Assembly (NCBI GenBank): GCA_050951845.1
Contig: JBMNJV010000002.1
Location: 62,001-126,000, forward strand
Length of the DNA stretch: 64,000 bases
Source of the DNA: UBA5436 sp050951845
Lineage (GTDB): Bacteria > Bacillota > Clostridia > Saccharofermentanales > DTU023
Direction: 5' to 3'
The number at the start of each line of letters is the position of its first letter. The stretch's first letter is position 1. The notes below the pieces were generated by a model, which searched no databases, had not been told where the DNA came from, and worked only from the letters and a program-made list of their open reading frames with translations. Below are positions 33,889-43,537 of the stretch, piece by piece. The position numbers were made by a program, and so were the translations under genes.

Positions 33889-34881
33889 TTATTCCTTTTG
33901 AGCCTGAACCGCAGTAATTGCTACAACACCTACGATATCATTGACCGAACAACCGCGCGAAAGATCATTAACCGGCTTGGCAATACCTTGTAATAACGGA
34001 CCATATGCCTCTGCTCCGGCAAGATATTGAACCAATTTATAAGCAATATTGCCTGTATTAAGATCAGGGAACACCAAAATATTGGCTTTTCCCCCGACTT
34101 TATTACCGGGTGCTTTCTTCTCGCTCGTTACAGGTGATAATGCTGCATCGATTTGCAATTCCCCGTCCAATAATAAATCCGGAGCTTTCTCTTTGGCTAA
34201 TTCGGTAGCCTGAACGACTTTATCAATCATTGCGCTTGATGCACTGCCGAAACTGGAATAGGAAGTCATTGCTACAACCGGCTCTCCCCCAATCAGTTCA
34301 CGGAATGACTGAGCAGAAGAAATTGCAATTTCCGATAATTGGTCAGCATCAGGATCTTCATTCAAACCACAGTCGGCAAAAACAAAAGTTCCGTTAGAAC
34401 CATAATCTGTGTCTGTCACCATCACAAAGAAGGCAGATACTAATTTGGTACCCGGTTTAGTACGTAATATCTGCAAGGCAGGCCGTAAAACATTAGCGGT
34501 GCTGTTGACTGCACCGGCTACCAAACCATCTGCAATTCCTTGATGTACAAGCATCATGCCAAAGTAAACCGGATCAAGCATTTTCTTTTGGGCTTCAAGC
34601 AGACTGACCCCTCTTCTTTTACGCATTTCGAAGAAAATTTGGACAAATTCATCATATTTTTCGTAAGATGCAGGATCAATATATTCAGCACCCTCTAAAG
34701 AATACTCAGGAGTCACTAATTTTATTCTGTTTTCACCGCCGATTAAAATTATATCGGCAATGCCTTCTTTGATAATCCTTGAAGCTGCCTCTGTTACTCT
34801 AGGATCATCAGTTTCCGGCAAAACAATTTTTTTGCGATTTTTCTTAGCTAATTCAAAAATCCCATTAATAAAATCTGACAT
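33889..34881 (-). CDS. pta: Phosphate acetyltransferase
   Basis: 330 residues, the short Pta form without the N-terminal regulatory domains. It converts acetyl-CoA and phosphate to acetyl phosphate for AckA. Motifs include VLPETDDPRVTEAA, GLVAGAVNSTANVLRPALQI, SAFFVMVTDT and LVFPDLNTGNIAYKLVQ. GAAAGAGGTG precedes the ATG, and a strong promoter candidate lies at 34964-34992. Confidence 0.97.
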   Translation of the reverse strand: MSDFINGIFELAKKNRKKIVLPETDDPRVTEAASRIIKEGIADIILIGGENRIKLVTPEYSLEGAEYIDPASYEKYDEFVQIFFEMRKRRGVSLLEAQKKMLDPVYFGMMLVHQGIADGLVAGAVNSTANVLRPALQILRTKPGTKLVSAFFVMVTDTDYGSNGTFVFADCGLNEDPDADQLSEIAISSAQSFRELIGGEPVVAMTSYSSFGSASSAMIDKVVQATELAKEKAPDLLLDGELQIDAALSPVTSEKKAPGNKVGGKANILVFPDLNTGNIAYKLVQYLAGAEAYGPLLQGIAKPVNDLSRGCSVNDIVGVVAITAVQAQKE

Positions 34882-34963
34882 TTCACACCTCTTTCAACTA
34901 TTATTATTTATGTATTTAATAAAATCATGAAAATTTTCTTAAACATGCAAATTAATATAGGAT

Positions 34964-34992
34964 ATTATAATACAAGCCAATATTTCATTCAA
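34964..34992 (-). promoter_or_regulatory. Candidate sigma-A promoter of pta-ackA
   Basis: On the minus strand TTGAAT and a perfect TATAAT are separated by 17 nt. The expected start of transcription is near 34957, about 75 nt upstream of the pta ATG. Confidence 0.6.
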
Positions 34993-34994
34993 TT

Positions 34995-35034
34995 AAATAA
35001 GTTATCCAAACCACCTGATTTGAATAACTTATTT
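34995..35034 (-). terminator. Terminator-like hairpin after galK
   Basis: AAATAAGTTATCCAAA pairs with TTTGAATAACTTATTT (16 bp, one mismatch). It lies 31 nt past the galK stop and just upstream of the pta promoter. The tail is only weakly T-rich. Confidence 0.55.
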
Positions 35035-35065
35035 TTCAATATGAAATTTATGAAATTATCTTGGT

Positions 35066-36400
35066 TTATTTAACAAGCAACTGCGGTTGCCCTAAAGCAA
35101 ATCCGCCAACAGAACGAATTTGAACTATGTGACAACTGTTTTCACCTAAAGCTGAATCGATTTGTTTTTGAAATTCAGCTACTTTTGCCAGAGGTACAAA
35201 AGCCTGGACTGTTCCGGCAAATCCGCCTCCATGTACTCTGACCGCACCTGTACCATTTAAGATATGTTTTGCCAATGCGATTGCAATACCCATTTCCTGA
35301 TGTTTAACCGCACCGGTTGGTGAAATGTTTTGCAGATAGCACCACGAAGATTCACCCGAATCGTTAATCAATCGAAGAAATCCGGCAAAATCACCTTTTT
35401 TCAGGTTTTTCGCAGCCGCAGTAACCCGATCATTTTCAGCAAAAAAATGCATTGCACGCAAAACTGACCGATCACCCAGTTCGTGCCGAATTGAATCAAT
35501 TTCAGCAAAAAATTTATCCTGATTTGCTGCGCGCAGAACTTCAACACCGAGTTTTTCAGCAACTGCAAACATTTCTCGGGTAATTGCCGCATATTCATCA
35601 GTCAGATCGGCGTGATCAGCTCCTGAATCGATAATACATAAGGCATAACCTTCTTCTTCCAGATTCAGTGCCAACGGTTCAATCTTCGGTACAAGCTGAT
35701 TTTTGAAATCGATATATACTGCCTGACCGACTGCCGATGCCATTTGGTCCATTAAGCCTGACGGTTTACCGAAAAACTTATTCTCAGCTATTTGTCCCAT
35801 TTTTGCCCAAGTTTCTGCATTTTCCTGATCGCTTGCCCAGAAATGATTCAAAATAACGGCAAACAGAACTTCGATCGATGCCGAAGATGACAGCCCTGAA
35901 CCGGGTAATACGGTTGATTGGCTATAAATATCGATACCTGCGGAATCATAACCTTTTTCAACGTAACAAGCGGCAACACCCTTGAGCAAAGCATCGGTCG
36001 TACCATATTCAGCTTCCCGAGGCTGCCAATCCTGCATATCTACTTCAACCGTCGGCCAACCATATGAGGCATAACGTAGCTTGCCGATCTTATTCGGTGC
36101 GGCAAAAGCCCAGACATCCATATTGACGGCAGCTGCTAATACCTGACCTTGTTGATGATCGGTATGATTGCCGATCAGTTCCGTACGTCCCGGAGCAGAA
36201 AAAAACGCTACTTCCGGATCAGATGATTCAAGATCATCCGGATCTGTGAAAGCATCAATAAATCCCTGCATAACATTCAAAAATCTTTCTTTCAGATTTT
36301 GCGGGATCGGATTTCCGCCTGGAATTACAGCAAGCTTTCTGATCGTATTATCCAGTTTGCCCGCTTCCAGCGCTCGTTTCCATTCAGATGTTTTAACCAT
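35066..36400 (-). CDS. galK: Galactokinase
   Basis: 444 residues, GHMP kinase that phosphorylates galactose at C1. Motifs are FFSAPGRTELIGNHTDHQQG near 86-105, LPGSGLSSSASIEVL (ATP-binding), and VRVHGGGFAGTVQAFVP near the C-terminus. The N-terminal extension of about 50 residues is longer than in E. coli GalK. GAGAGGAG precedes the ATG. It lies downstream of mglBAC with a terminator between; galT and galE are not in the window. Confidence 0.93.
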   Translation of the reverse strand: MVKTSEWKRALEAGKLDNTIRKLAVIPGGNPIPQNLKERFLNVMQGFIDAFTDPDDLESSDPEVAFFSAPGRTELIGNHTDHQQGQVLAAAVNMDVWAFAAPNKIGKLRYASYGWPTVEVDMQDWQPREAEYGTTDALLKGVAACYVEKGYDSAGIDIYSQSTVLPGSGLSSSASIEVLFAVILNHFWASDQENAETWAKMGQIAENKFFGKPSGLMDQMASAVGQAVYIDFKNQLVPKIEPLALNLEEEGYALCIIDSGADHADLTDEYAAITREMFAVAEKLGVEVLRAANQDKFFAEIDSIRHELGDRSVLRAMHFFAENDRVTAAAKNLKKGDFAGFLRLINDSGESSWCYLQNISPTGAVKHQEMGIAIALAKHILNGTGAVRVHGGGFAGTVQAFVPLAKVAEFQKQIDSALGENSCHIVQIRSVGGFALGQPQLLVK

Positions 36401-36486
36401 GGGTTCTCCTCTCGAATAAAATTTATAATTGATTCCATTTCAAAAATACATTAAACATTATACATTTGTATTGATTTTTTTAAAAT

Positions 36487-36514
36487 AAAAGTCTCACAAA
36501 TGCGAGACTTTTAT
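36487..36514 (-). terminator. Intrinsic terminator after mglC
   Basis: AAAAGTCTC and GAGACTTTT flank a short loop (AC AAATGC region). The hairpin lies 30 nt past the mglC stop. T-rich tails occur on both strands. Confidence 0.75.
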
Positions 36515-36543
36515 AATGCGATGTACTGAGAAATGTATTTGTC

Positions 36544-37557
36544 TTATTTTTTCCGCATTGTTTTTCTGATATCCAGAGCAACGGCAGCAACAATTACGAT
36601 GCCTTGGAATATATTTGTAAATTCCGGCGGTACTCCGAGAAATTGCAAACAGGACTTTAATAACTCAAATACCAGAACACCCAGAAAGACTCCGGGTACC
36701 GTACCGATACCCCCGGAAGTTGAAACACCGCCAATTGTTGCAGCAGCTATTGCTTCTAATTCATAACCGGTACCGGCACCGACAGCAGATGAACCTGTTT
36801 TTGCAGTCAACAGGAAACCTGCTAAACCATATAAAGCTCCCGCTAAAGCAAAGATCATTATTTTGGTTTTTGAGGTATTAACTCCGGAAACTTCGGCCGC
36901 AACTTCATTTCCGCCGATAGCATACATGTACTTTCCGTGACGTGTACGTTTATAAAGAACATTCATAAAAAAGCTCACAAAAGCCGCTACGAAAAACAAC
37001 CAAGGCAGAATCAGCGGTCCCAGTTTCAGACCGGAACGACCGAAATCCGCATAACTTTCATTCAAAGAACCGATCGGAACATTTTGTGAAAGCAGCATAT
37101 TAAGGCCGTAAATCGCTATTTGAGTACCCAGTGTAGCAATAAACGCAGGTACTTTCAGCAAAGCGATGATCGTACCGTTAATCAGACCGAAAACCAAACC
37201 GAGAGCAATTGAAGCAAGTAATGCGGCAATGATCGGCGAACCTGCTAAACCAGGATAAAGTATTTGGCTGGCAGCATCAGGTCTTTGCAACATTAAGGCA
37301 GAAAGAACCGAAGTAATGCCGACGATACGACCGGCTGAAAGATCTGTCCCTCTTATGATTAAGCAACCTGAAACTCCAAGTGCAATAACTGCTCTCAAAG
37401 ACGTATTGGCCACAACATTTTTCAAATTATCAAAAGTTAAAAAATTGTCTGCAAAAATTGCTGTAACAATTACCATTATTAATGCAACAAATATCAAAGC
37501 ATTATTTATCAAAAAAGCTCCGATATTATTTTTTGTTAAAGATTTACTATCACTCAT
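36544..37557 (-). CDS. mglC: Galactose/methylgalactoside ABC transporter permease MglC
   Basis: 337 residues, eight to ten membrane helices of the ribose/galactose permease family. Seen are GVSGCLIIRGTDLSAGRIVG, IATLGTQIAIYGL, YAIGGNEVAAEVSGVNTSKTK (EAA-like loop) and the Gly-rich GGVSTSGGIGTVPGVFLG. It forms the channel for MglB-delivered sugar. AAGGAG precedes the ATG; mglA ends 12 nt upstream. Confidence 0.93.
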   Translation of the reverse strand: MSDSKSLTKNNIGAFLINNALIFVALIMVIVTAIFADNFLTFDNLKNVVANTSLRAVIALGVSGCLIIRGTDLSAGRIVGITSVLSALMLQRPDAASQILYPGLAGSPIIAALLASIALGLVFGLINGTIIALLKVPAFIATLGTQIAIYGLNMLLSQNVPIGSLNESYADFGRSGLKLGPLILPWLFFVAAFVSFFMNVLYKRTRHGKYMYAIGGNEVAAEVSGVNTSKTKIMIFALAGALYGLAGFLLTAKTGSSAVGAGTGYELEAIAAATIGGVSTSGGIGTVPGVFLGVLVFELLKSCLQFLGVPPEFTNIFQGIVIVAAVALDIRKTMRKK

Positions 37558-37569
37558 TCTTGCATCTCC

Positions 37570-39099
37570 TTATGAATCCGGTTCTTCCTGATTTTTCACC
37601 ATGAATTTAGTTGCCAGAGCCATTACTTTCTCTTGGCTGGCCTCTTCAGCATCCAGGAAACCGGCTATTTTGCCCTCACACATAACCATAATACGATCGG
37701 ATAATCCCAATAATTCCGCCATTTCTGAAGTAATCATGATGACACTCTTACCTTCTTCGACTAAGCGACCGATAATTTCATAGATTTCATATTTTGCACC
37801 TACATCAATACCTCGGGTAGGCTCATCTAAAATCAAAATGTCGGGTGCATTGGCTAACCAACGAGCAAGAATTGCTTTTTGCTGATTTCCGCCGGACAAA
37901 CTTCCGATTGGTGTTTTATGCGTCGGGGTTTTGATCGATAATTTTTCGATACTCTTTTCAACTATTTCATCAATTTCTTTTAAATTGAGCAAAGGACCGT
38001 GTCTGTATTGATCAACGGAAGCTATTGCTACATTATCCGAAACTGAAAGCACAGCAAAAATTCCTGAATCACGTCTGTCTTCAGTTACCAAAGCAATACC
38101 GTTTTTGATTGCGTCTTGCGGACGATTTATCGTGATTTCAACATTATCTTTTTTAATGCAGCCACCAGGTTGATGTAAACGAATACCGTAAATTGCCTCC
38201 ATTAATTCAGTACGCTGCGCACCGACCAAACCGCCGACACCTAAAATTTCACCTTTTTTTAATGAAAAAGAACAATTTTTAAAAGATAAAGCTGCAGGAG
38301 AGCTGAAATTACTGATTTCTAAAATTGTTTCATCTTGTGCCATACTTGTACGAGGCGGAAACATTGAAACTAATTCACGGCCTACCATGTATTTAATAAT
38401 TTTATCGGTGTCCAGTTCGGAAGCAGCCCATGTACCGACATATTGCCCATCTCGTAAAATCGTAACTTCGTCGGATATTTCTAAAATTTCTTTCATTTTA
38501 TGAGAAATATAGATTATTGCAATATTCTGTGATCTGAGGTCATTAATAATGTCAAACAACTTAGCCACTTCCGTTTCGGTCAACGAAGAAGTCGGTTCAT
38601 CCATAATTACGACTTTAGCATTATGCGAAATAGCTTTAGCAATTTCAACGGACTGCATTTGAGAAACAGTCAAATCATTCAACAGAGTTTTCGGATCAAC
38701 TGCTAAACCTACATCTTCTAAATAAGTTACCGTTTCTTTATACATTTTATCGTGATCTACTAAACCCAGTTTAGTAAGCGGATAATTACCGAGAAAAATA
38801 TTTTCGCCAACCGTCATCATTCGGATCGGTTGTAATTCTTGATGAATCATGGCAACCCCATGATCAAGAGCTTCTTTTGAATCTTTAAAATTTACGGTAT
38901 CGCCATCAAGAATAATTTGCCCGCTATCTGCAAAATACATACCATACAGACATTTCATCAATGTCGATTTTCCTGCGCCATTTTCTCCCATCAAAGCATG
39001 AACAGTTCCAGGTCTTACTTTGAGTTGAGCATTGTCTAAAGCTTTAACCCCGGGAAAGGATTTATTAATATCAATCATTTCAAGAATATATTCGCTCAT
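37570..39099 (-). CDS. mglA: Galactose/methylgalactoside ABC transporter ATPase MglA
   Basis: 509 residues, two fused ABC ATPase halves as in MglA/RbsA. The first half has GENGAGKSTLMKCL, LTVSQMQSVEIAKA and VIMDEPTSSLTETEV; the second has a degenerate Walker A (GLVGAQRTELM), then GSLSGGNQQKAILARWL and LILDEPTRGIDVGAKYEI. A non-canonical second site is normal in this family. GAAAGGAATGG precedes the ATG. A stem-loop separates it from mglB. Confidence 0.95.
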   Translation of the reverse strand: MSEYILEMIDINKSFPGVKALDNAQLKVRPGTVHALMGENGAGKSTLMKCLYGMYFADSGQIILDGDTVNFKDSKEALDHGVAMIHQELQPIRMMTVGENIFLGNYPLTKLGLVDHDKMYKETVTYLEDVGLAVDPKTLLNDLTVSQMQSVEIAKAISHNAKVVIMDEPTSSLTETEVAKLFDIINDLRSQNIAIIYISHKMKEILEISDEVTILRDGQYVGTWAASELDTDKIIKYMVGRELVSMFPPRTSMAQDETILEISNFSSPAALSFKNCSFSLKKGEILGVGGLVGAQRTELMEAIYGIRLHQPGGCIKKDNVEITINRPQDAIKNGIALVTEDRRDSGIFAVLSVSDNVAIASVDQYRHGPLLNLKEIDEIVEKSIEKLSIKTPTHKTPIGSLSGGNQQKAILARWLANAPDILILDEPTRGIDVGAKYEIYEIIGRLVEEGKSVIMITSEMAELLGLSDRIMVMCEGKIAGFLDAEEASQEKVMALATKFMVKNQEEPDS

Positions 39100-39120
39100 G
39101 AACCATTCCTTTCAAAAACA

Positions 39121-39152
39121 CATCAAGCATGCAAAGATTTGCATACTTGATG
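39121..39152 (-). promoter_or_regulatory. Stem-loop between mglB and mglA
   Basis: CATCAAGCATGCAAA pairs with TTTGCATACTTGATG, a 15-bp stem with one G-T pair and a 2-nt loop. It lies between the mglB stop (39186) and the mglA start (39099). Such hairpins commonly protect the upstream message so that binding protein exceeds ATPase. Confidence 0.6.
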
Positions 39153-39185
39153 ATAATACTGATAAAAAAACAATAACGATATTAA

Positions 39186-40319
39186 TTATTCTTCGTATTC
39201 CGCCAATCTGGCCTCATAGTCTGCAATACTTTCAGCACGCCATTCTTTGCGTTCTAATTCAGAATCCTCCACTTTAGTTACTTTCACATAATCATGCCAG
39301 TAGAATGGTTCAACATCTTCACCGTTCAATAGTTTAACTGCGATTTCAGCAGCCGTATGGGCTTGATTAAAATGGTCATTCAGAACTGTTCCCGTAAATT
39401 TGCCATTACCGATCGCTTCAACAACTTCCGGTAATGCGTCTACACCAACAAGATAAATATCTTCACCCACTATACGGCCTGCACCTTCGATAGCCTGCAT
39501 GGCACCCAACGCCATACCGTCATTATTCGAGAAAACAACTTCGAGTTTATCGCCATATTGTGTCAAGGCATTTGCTGTAATTTCCTGACCTTTGGTTTGA
39601 TCCCAGTTACCGCGCTGAGCTTCACCTAAAATTTCAGTTTTGATTGTTTTTTCAAGAGTTTTTACAGAAAATTCTGTACGTTGTTCAGCATCAACGTTAC
39701 CGGCATCACCCATAATCATGATATAATTCACAACACCGTCACCGTTGAAATCACCTTTATTCGGAGTTTCAGCAATTATTTCACCCTGATAGATACCTGA
39801 TTGACGGGCGTCCACGCCGACATATGTTGTTTTTCCGGGCCAAATTTCCATTGTGGAAAGTTCTTTCGGCTCTCGATTGATTAAAACAACAGGAATATCA
39901 GCGGCTTGTGCATCCTTGAGAAATTGATCGGCACCGGTTGTTTCTACTAAGTTGGCAATGATTAAATCTTTCTTTTGAGCAATAAAGTTGTTTAATTGGT
40001 CATTCTGAGTATTTTGGTCGTTTTTGCCGTCCTGGAATTCAACTTCATAGGTGTTTCCGTCAGCAGCACCCAACTCGCCGAAATATTTTTCTAATTCATT
40101 GCGATAGAGTGTCATAAAATTATCACTATATTGATAAATCGTAACACCTATTTTATACGTTTTTCCCTCACCGGACGATTCACCGGAATCAACTGCCTCG
40201 CTATCTTTTACATCTTCAGCATCTTCGGTATCTTTTGCCGCATCGTCTTTTTTGTCACCGCAGGCAACAAGTCCAATAACCATAATTATTGCAATTAATA
40301 TTGCTAACAATCTTTTCAT
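39186..40319 (-). CDS. mglB: Galactose-binding lipoprotein MglB
   Basis: 377 residues. Lipoprotein signal with lipobox LVAC (Cys20), an acidic Asp/Glu linker, then a type I periplasmic-binding fold (KIGVTIYQYSDNFMTLYRNEL, PVVLINREP, VFSNNDGMALGAMQAIEGAG, LVGVDALPEVVEAIGNG). The DNDGMA-like and INREP residues match galactose/glucose-binding MglB proteins. GGAGG precedes the ATG. It is the first gene of mglBAC. Confidence 0.94.
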   Translation of the reverse strand: MKRLLAILIAIIMVIGLVACGDKKDDAAKDTEDAEDVKDSEAVDSGESSGEGKTYKIGVTIYQYSDNFMTLYRNELEKYFGELGAADGNTYEVEFQDGKNDQNTQNDQLNNFIAQKKDLIIANLVETTGADQFLKDAQAADIPVVLINREPKELSTMEIWPGKTTYVGVDARQSGIYQGEIIAETPNKGDFNGDGVVNYIMIMGDAGNVDAEQRTEFSVKTLEKTIKTEILGEAQRGNWDQTKGQEITANALTQYGDKLEVVFSNNDGMALGAMQAIEGAGRIVGEDIYLVGVDALPEVVEAIGNGKFTGTVLNDHFNQAHTAAEIAVKLLNGEDVEPFYWHDYVKVTKVEDSELERKEWRAESIADYEARLAEYEE

Positions 40320-40518
40320 GTTTTTCCTCCATATTTTCGTTTCGTTTCAAAATCTTTTGACCTATTTGTTGTGTTAACTAAATATGAACAAACATTAAAT
40401 TTTTTTCTTCGAAATAGCAATCTTTTTATTAAGAGATAGCAATATATTATAAATTTCTATTTTTTAAATAAAATCCGGCTGCTAAATCGTCTAATATAAG
40501 AGAAAAAACAACAAAAAA

Positions 40519-40572
40519 GTAACAACGTAACAACTCATACTGAAAAAATAAAAAAGTTGTTATGTTGTTACT
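40519..40572 (-). terminator. Long-stem terminator after the 40605 gene
   Basis: AGTAACAACGTAACAACT pairs with AGTTGTTATGTTGTTACT (18 bp, one G-T pair) around an 18-nt AT-rich loop. On the minus strand it continues TTTTTTGTTGTTTTTT. It lies in the 285-nt gap 40320-40604, 33 nt past the stop at 40605. The rest of the gap is AT-rich mglB leader. Confidence 0.75.
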
Positions 40573-40604
40573 CTCGAAAAGTTATAATTGTTTGGAATTT
40601 CAGA

Positions 40605-41909
40605 CTACTTAATTATACCGCTGACCAAAACATACAACTGATCTGTGGCAAGAAAAAGCGTTTTATTATCAATAGTTGTATAAAACAAATTATTAAGTGA
40701 GCTTAAATTATCTTTGTATTGATTAGTTGATAATCCTGCCCGAATCGATGCTAATATTTCAGAATTCGCATAATTACTGGGTTCAGAGAAATTTTTCACA
40801 ATGTGATTGCCGAATAAAGCCATAGCTTGAATATCCGTTTGTTCACTCATCTTTTGTCCGGTTGCGATATTATATATCTGATAAAGATTATTTGTCTGCA
40901 AAATCTGGCGATTTAAAAAACCTTCAGTATTTGAATTTTGCTGTTCATCGTTTAGTTGATATACAATTTTCATTGTATCCAAAGTCGTAACGGCAAATGC
41001 CGTTTCCGCTGTAGGCACATAATTTTGCTCATCCGGCATAATACCGAAAGGATAAAAGACTGATTCCGAATCAATTGAATCGGTAATCAGTTCGGACCAA
41101 TGTTCATAAACTTGCTGCCACTGCTGATCCAGCAAACTGAAAGACTCCAAAACATAGAGATTAACATCAGAAAGCCTGATCATACTCGCATCACGATACG
41201 GATTAATTAACTCCGGATTTTCAGTCGGCCGATCTGTTGAAGAAGTTTCAGGATAGAAAATTCGTTCCACTTCGGATTGATAATTCGGAGTTAATTCTTC
41301 AGCGGAAAAATATGGCCGAACTCTTGCCATAATCTGCTCAAGCTGTTTCTGCAAATCACGTCCCGGATTGCGGTTAAATGCTGTTAACAAAACTTCCGCA
41401 TATTGTAAATCATATGGCCAGGTTACCTCGGTTTGTGCAAGCACTTCACCATTTTGATTAATTTGGATTACCCAAGCCTGATCTTTCAGATAAAGTTCCG
41501 AAATCATCTCTTGCCAGGCCTTAAATTCTTTTACTTCACCTATCAATGCCAGATATTTTCCCCAAAGCAATTGATCGGTCAAATCAAAAGTTGTTTCTCT
41601 TATAATTTGATCATTCTTAGTCAACTCAACTTTTGTAATAATACCTTGAAAAGATTTCTTGCTGTCGGTCAATTCAAAATCAACAAGAAAGTTCTCCCGA
41701 AAAGCCTGTTCGACTTTACGATCGGCAGGTTTCAGCTTTTCTATGATTCCTTTATCATCCCAAATTGAATAATGTCGATTCACGAGAGGCTCAACACCGT
41801 AGGAATCTGACAGAAAACCGGGATAAATAAATAAAAGGATGATAATAGTTATGATTAAAACCACCGGTACAATTAATTTCAAAAATTTCGGTATTTGTTT
41901 ACCCTTCAT
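40605..41909 (-). CDS. Membrane-anchored protein of unknown function (possibly GH8-like)
   Basis: 434 residues from the ATG at 41909 (GAGGTAG upstream; a TTG one codon earlier is less likely). A basic N-terminus and one membrane helix (about 10-30) put the rest outside. The body is helical and repeat-like, with VTWPYDLQYAEVLLTAFNR, MIRLSDVNLYVLESFSLLDQQW and YVPTAETAFAVTTLDTMKIVY. The spacing resembles an (alpha/alpha)6 barrel such as glycoside hydrolase family 8, but I cannot identify its acidic catalytic residues. I do not assign a function. It is monocistronic with its own terminator. Confidence 0.7.
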   Translation of the reverse strand: MKGKQIPKFLKLIVPVVLIITIIILLFIYPGFLSDSYGVEPLVNRHYSIWDDKGIIEKLKPADRKVEQAFRENFLVDFELTDSKKSFQGIITKVELTKNDQIIRETTFDLTDQLLWGKYLALIGEVKEFKAWQEMISELYLKDQAWVIQINQNGEVLAQTEVTWPYDLQYAEVLLTAFNRNPGRDLQKQLEQIMARVRPYFSAEELTPNYQSEVERIFYPETSSTDRPTENPELINPYRDASMIRLSDVNLYVLESFSLLDQQWQQVYEHWSELITDSIDSESVFYPFGIMPDEQNYVPTAETAFAVTTLDTMKIVYQLNDEQQNSNTEGFLNRQILQTNNLYQIYNIATGQKMSEQTDIQAMALFGNHIVKNFSEPSNYANSEILASIRAGLSTNQYKDNLSSLNNLFYTTIDNKTLFLATDQLYVLVSGIIK

Positions 41910-42133
41910 CAAAATGACTACCTCACTTCAGTCTTACACATTCCGTTAAGTAAAAAACAAATCAATATTTAAACACATTTGCCCTCTTATGTTATTATCT
42001 TAGAATATACCGTTGATTTAATAAAGTTCGCTTTAAACTATTTTCAGCAAGCATCTGTTTTATAAAACAATCGCTGTTTTAGTAAAAAAGCAACGTATTT
42101 CATTTAATTACAGAAGACAGGAACATTGGTTTT

Positions 42134-43399
42134 ATGAATATAACCGGAATCATCGCCGAATATAATCCGTTTCATAACGGTCATTATTATCAGATCAAGC
42201 AAATCAGAAATTTGAGTCAAAGACCTTTTCTGGTTGCGATAATTTCCGGATATTTCTGTCAAAGAGGTGAACCGGCAATAATTTCACCGAGAATCAGAAC
42301 AAAAATCGCCTTAGAGAACGGGATAGATCTGGTTTTACAAATGCCGACCTATTCAGCCGTCGGTTCAGCTGAACTTTTCGCATCTGTTGCCGCAATCATC
42401 CTGGACCGAACCGGTATTTGTAAAAACATCGCTTTCGGGGCGGAGCAAAATCGTTTGAGTGAACTGGAACAAATAGCTTCTCTTCTGGTTAATCAGGAGA
42501 ACGAGTTATGGCAATATATAGATATAAAATTAAAACTTGGAATATCATATGCGGAAGCCCGTGAACATTTTGTTGCAGAAAAACTAAATCCGAAGATTGC
42601 TGCACTCCTGCAGCAATCAAATCAGATATTGGCAATCGAATATCTCAAAGCTATTTATAAAAATAAATTAAATTTAAAGCCCTGGCTGATTATACGACAA
42701 GGCAGTGAATACTTAAATCCCGATTTGAATTGTATTACCGGCAACAATAGTTTCGCTCAGAGTCCTGCTGAATCAAGTTTTGCCTCGGCTTTGGCCATCC
42801 GTAATCAGATTGCAAAATCATCCGATGAACCGGGTTTTCCGGCTAATTTAATTGAAAAACTGATGTCGGTTATTCCGCGTAAAGCTTTGGCAACATTACT
42901 TGACAATGTTGCACGACACAAAGCAATCAATATGGAACACTTTGCTGATTTATATTATTATGCACTTGAGAATACACAAGTACCCTTGACACGTTACTTG
43001 GATGAAGCTCTATTCAATCGTTTGAAAAAAATCGTGCGATTTACCGGTCATCATTATCCGCCGATCGAAGATTTGGTAGAACAAAGCAAAACCAAACAAT
43101 TACCTGCAACGCGCGTTAAACGTGCTTTAACTAATTTATTGCTGAATATTCAGGAAGAACCGGATTACGCTCCGGGTTATATTCAGGTTTTAGGCTTTAA
43201 TAAACAAGGTCGTTATTTATTAAAACGTATGGCAAAATCCGCACAATTACCGATCATAACCAATTTCAGCGAATTAAGTTCAGTCTTGACTCCGGACAAT
43301 ATGTGGCAAGCGGATTTGGAGCTGCGTACCGCCAGAATTTGGTTACAACAAGCAGGCAGATCATTGAATGAATTATTTGACAGTCCCGTAATAGTTTAA
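42134..43399 (+). CDS. tmcAL: tRNA(Met) cytidine acetate ligase TmcAL
   Basis: 421 residues. The start ITGIIAEYNPFHNGHYYQI contains the HxGH-type nucleotidyltransferase motif of the YlbM/TmcAL family. GYFCQRGEPAIISPRIRTKIAL and the SAELFA stretch are also typical. The family uses acetate and ATP to acetylate C34 of elongator tRNA-Met. The ATG at 42134 has AGGAAC about 10 nt upstream. It is transcribed divergently from the 40605 gene, with tyrS 138 nt downstream. Confidence 0.92.
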   Translation: MNITGIIAEYNPFHNGHYYQIKQIRNLSQRPFLVAIISGYFCQRGEPAIISPRIRTKIALENGIDLVLQMPTYSAVGSAELFASVAAIILDRTGICKNIAFGAEQNRLSELEQIASLLVNQENELWQYIDIKLKLGISYAEAREHFVAEKLNPKIAALLQQSNQILAIEYLKAIYKNKLNLKPWLIIRQGSEYLNPDLNCITGNNSFAQSPAESSFASALAIRNQIAKSSDEPGFPANLIEKLMSVIPRKALATLLDNVARHKAINMEHFADLYYYALENTQVPLTRYLDEALFNRLKKIVRFTGHHYPPIEDLVEQSKTKQLPATRVKRALTNLLLNIQEEPDYAPGYIQVLGFNKQGRYLLKRMAKSAQLPIITNFSELSSVLTPDNMWQADLELRTARIWLQQAGRSLNELFDSPVIV

Positions 43400-43537
43400 A
43401 AATTGCCCTTAACAAAAAAGATTGATTAGTCTAAAATATTGATTCAGCAATTGATGTTACCTGATCGACTTATTAATTGATTAACTATCGACTGATTTTT
43501 TGATTATGAGTAACTCTCAGATAGATGGAGGCATTTA

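Noticed and set aside
43400..43537. T-box leader before tyrS
   Set aside because: The 138-nt leader lacks a T-box consensus bulge sequence and an antiterminator-like pairing.
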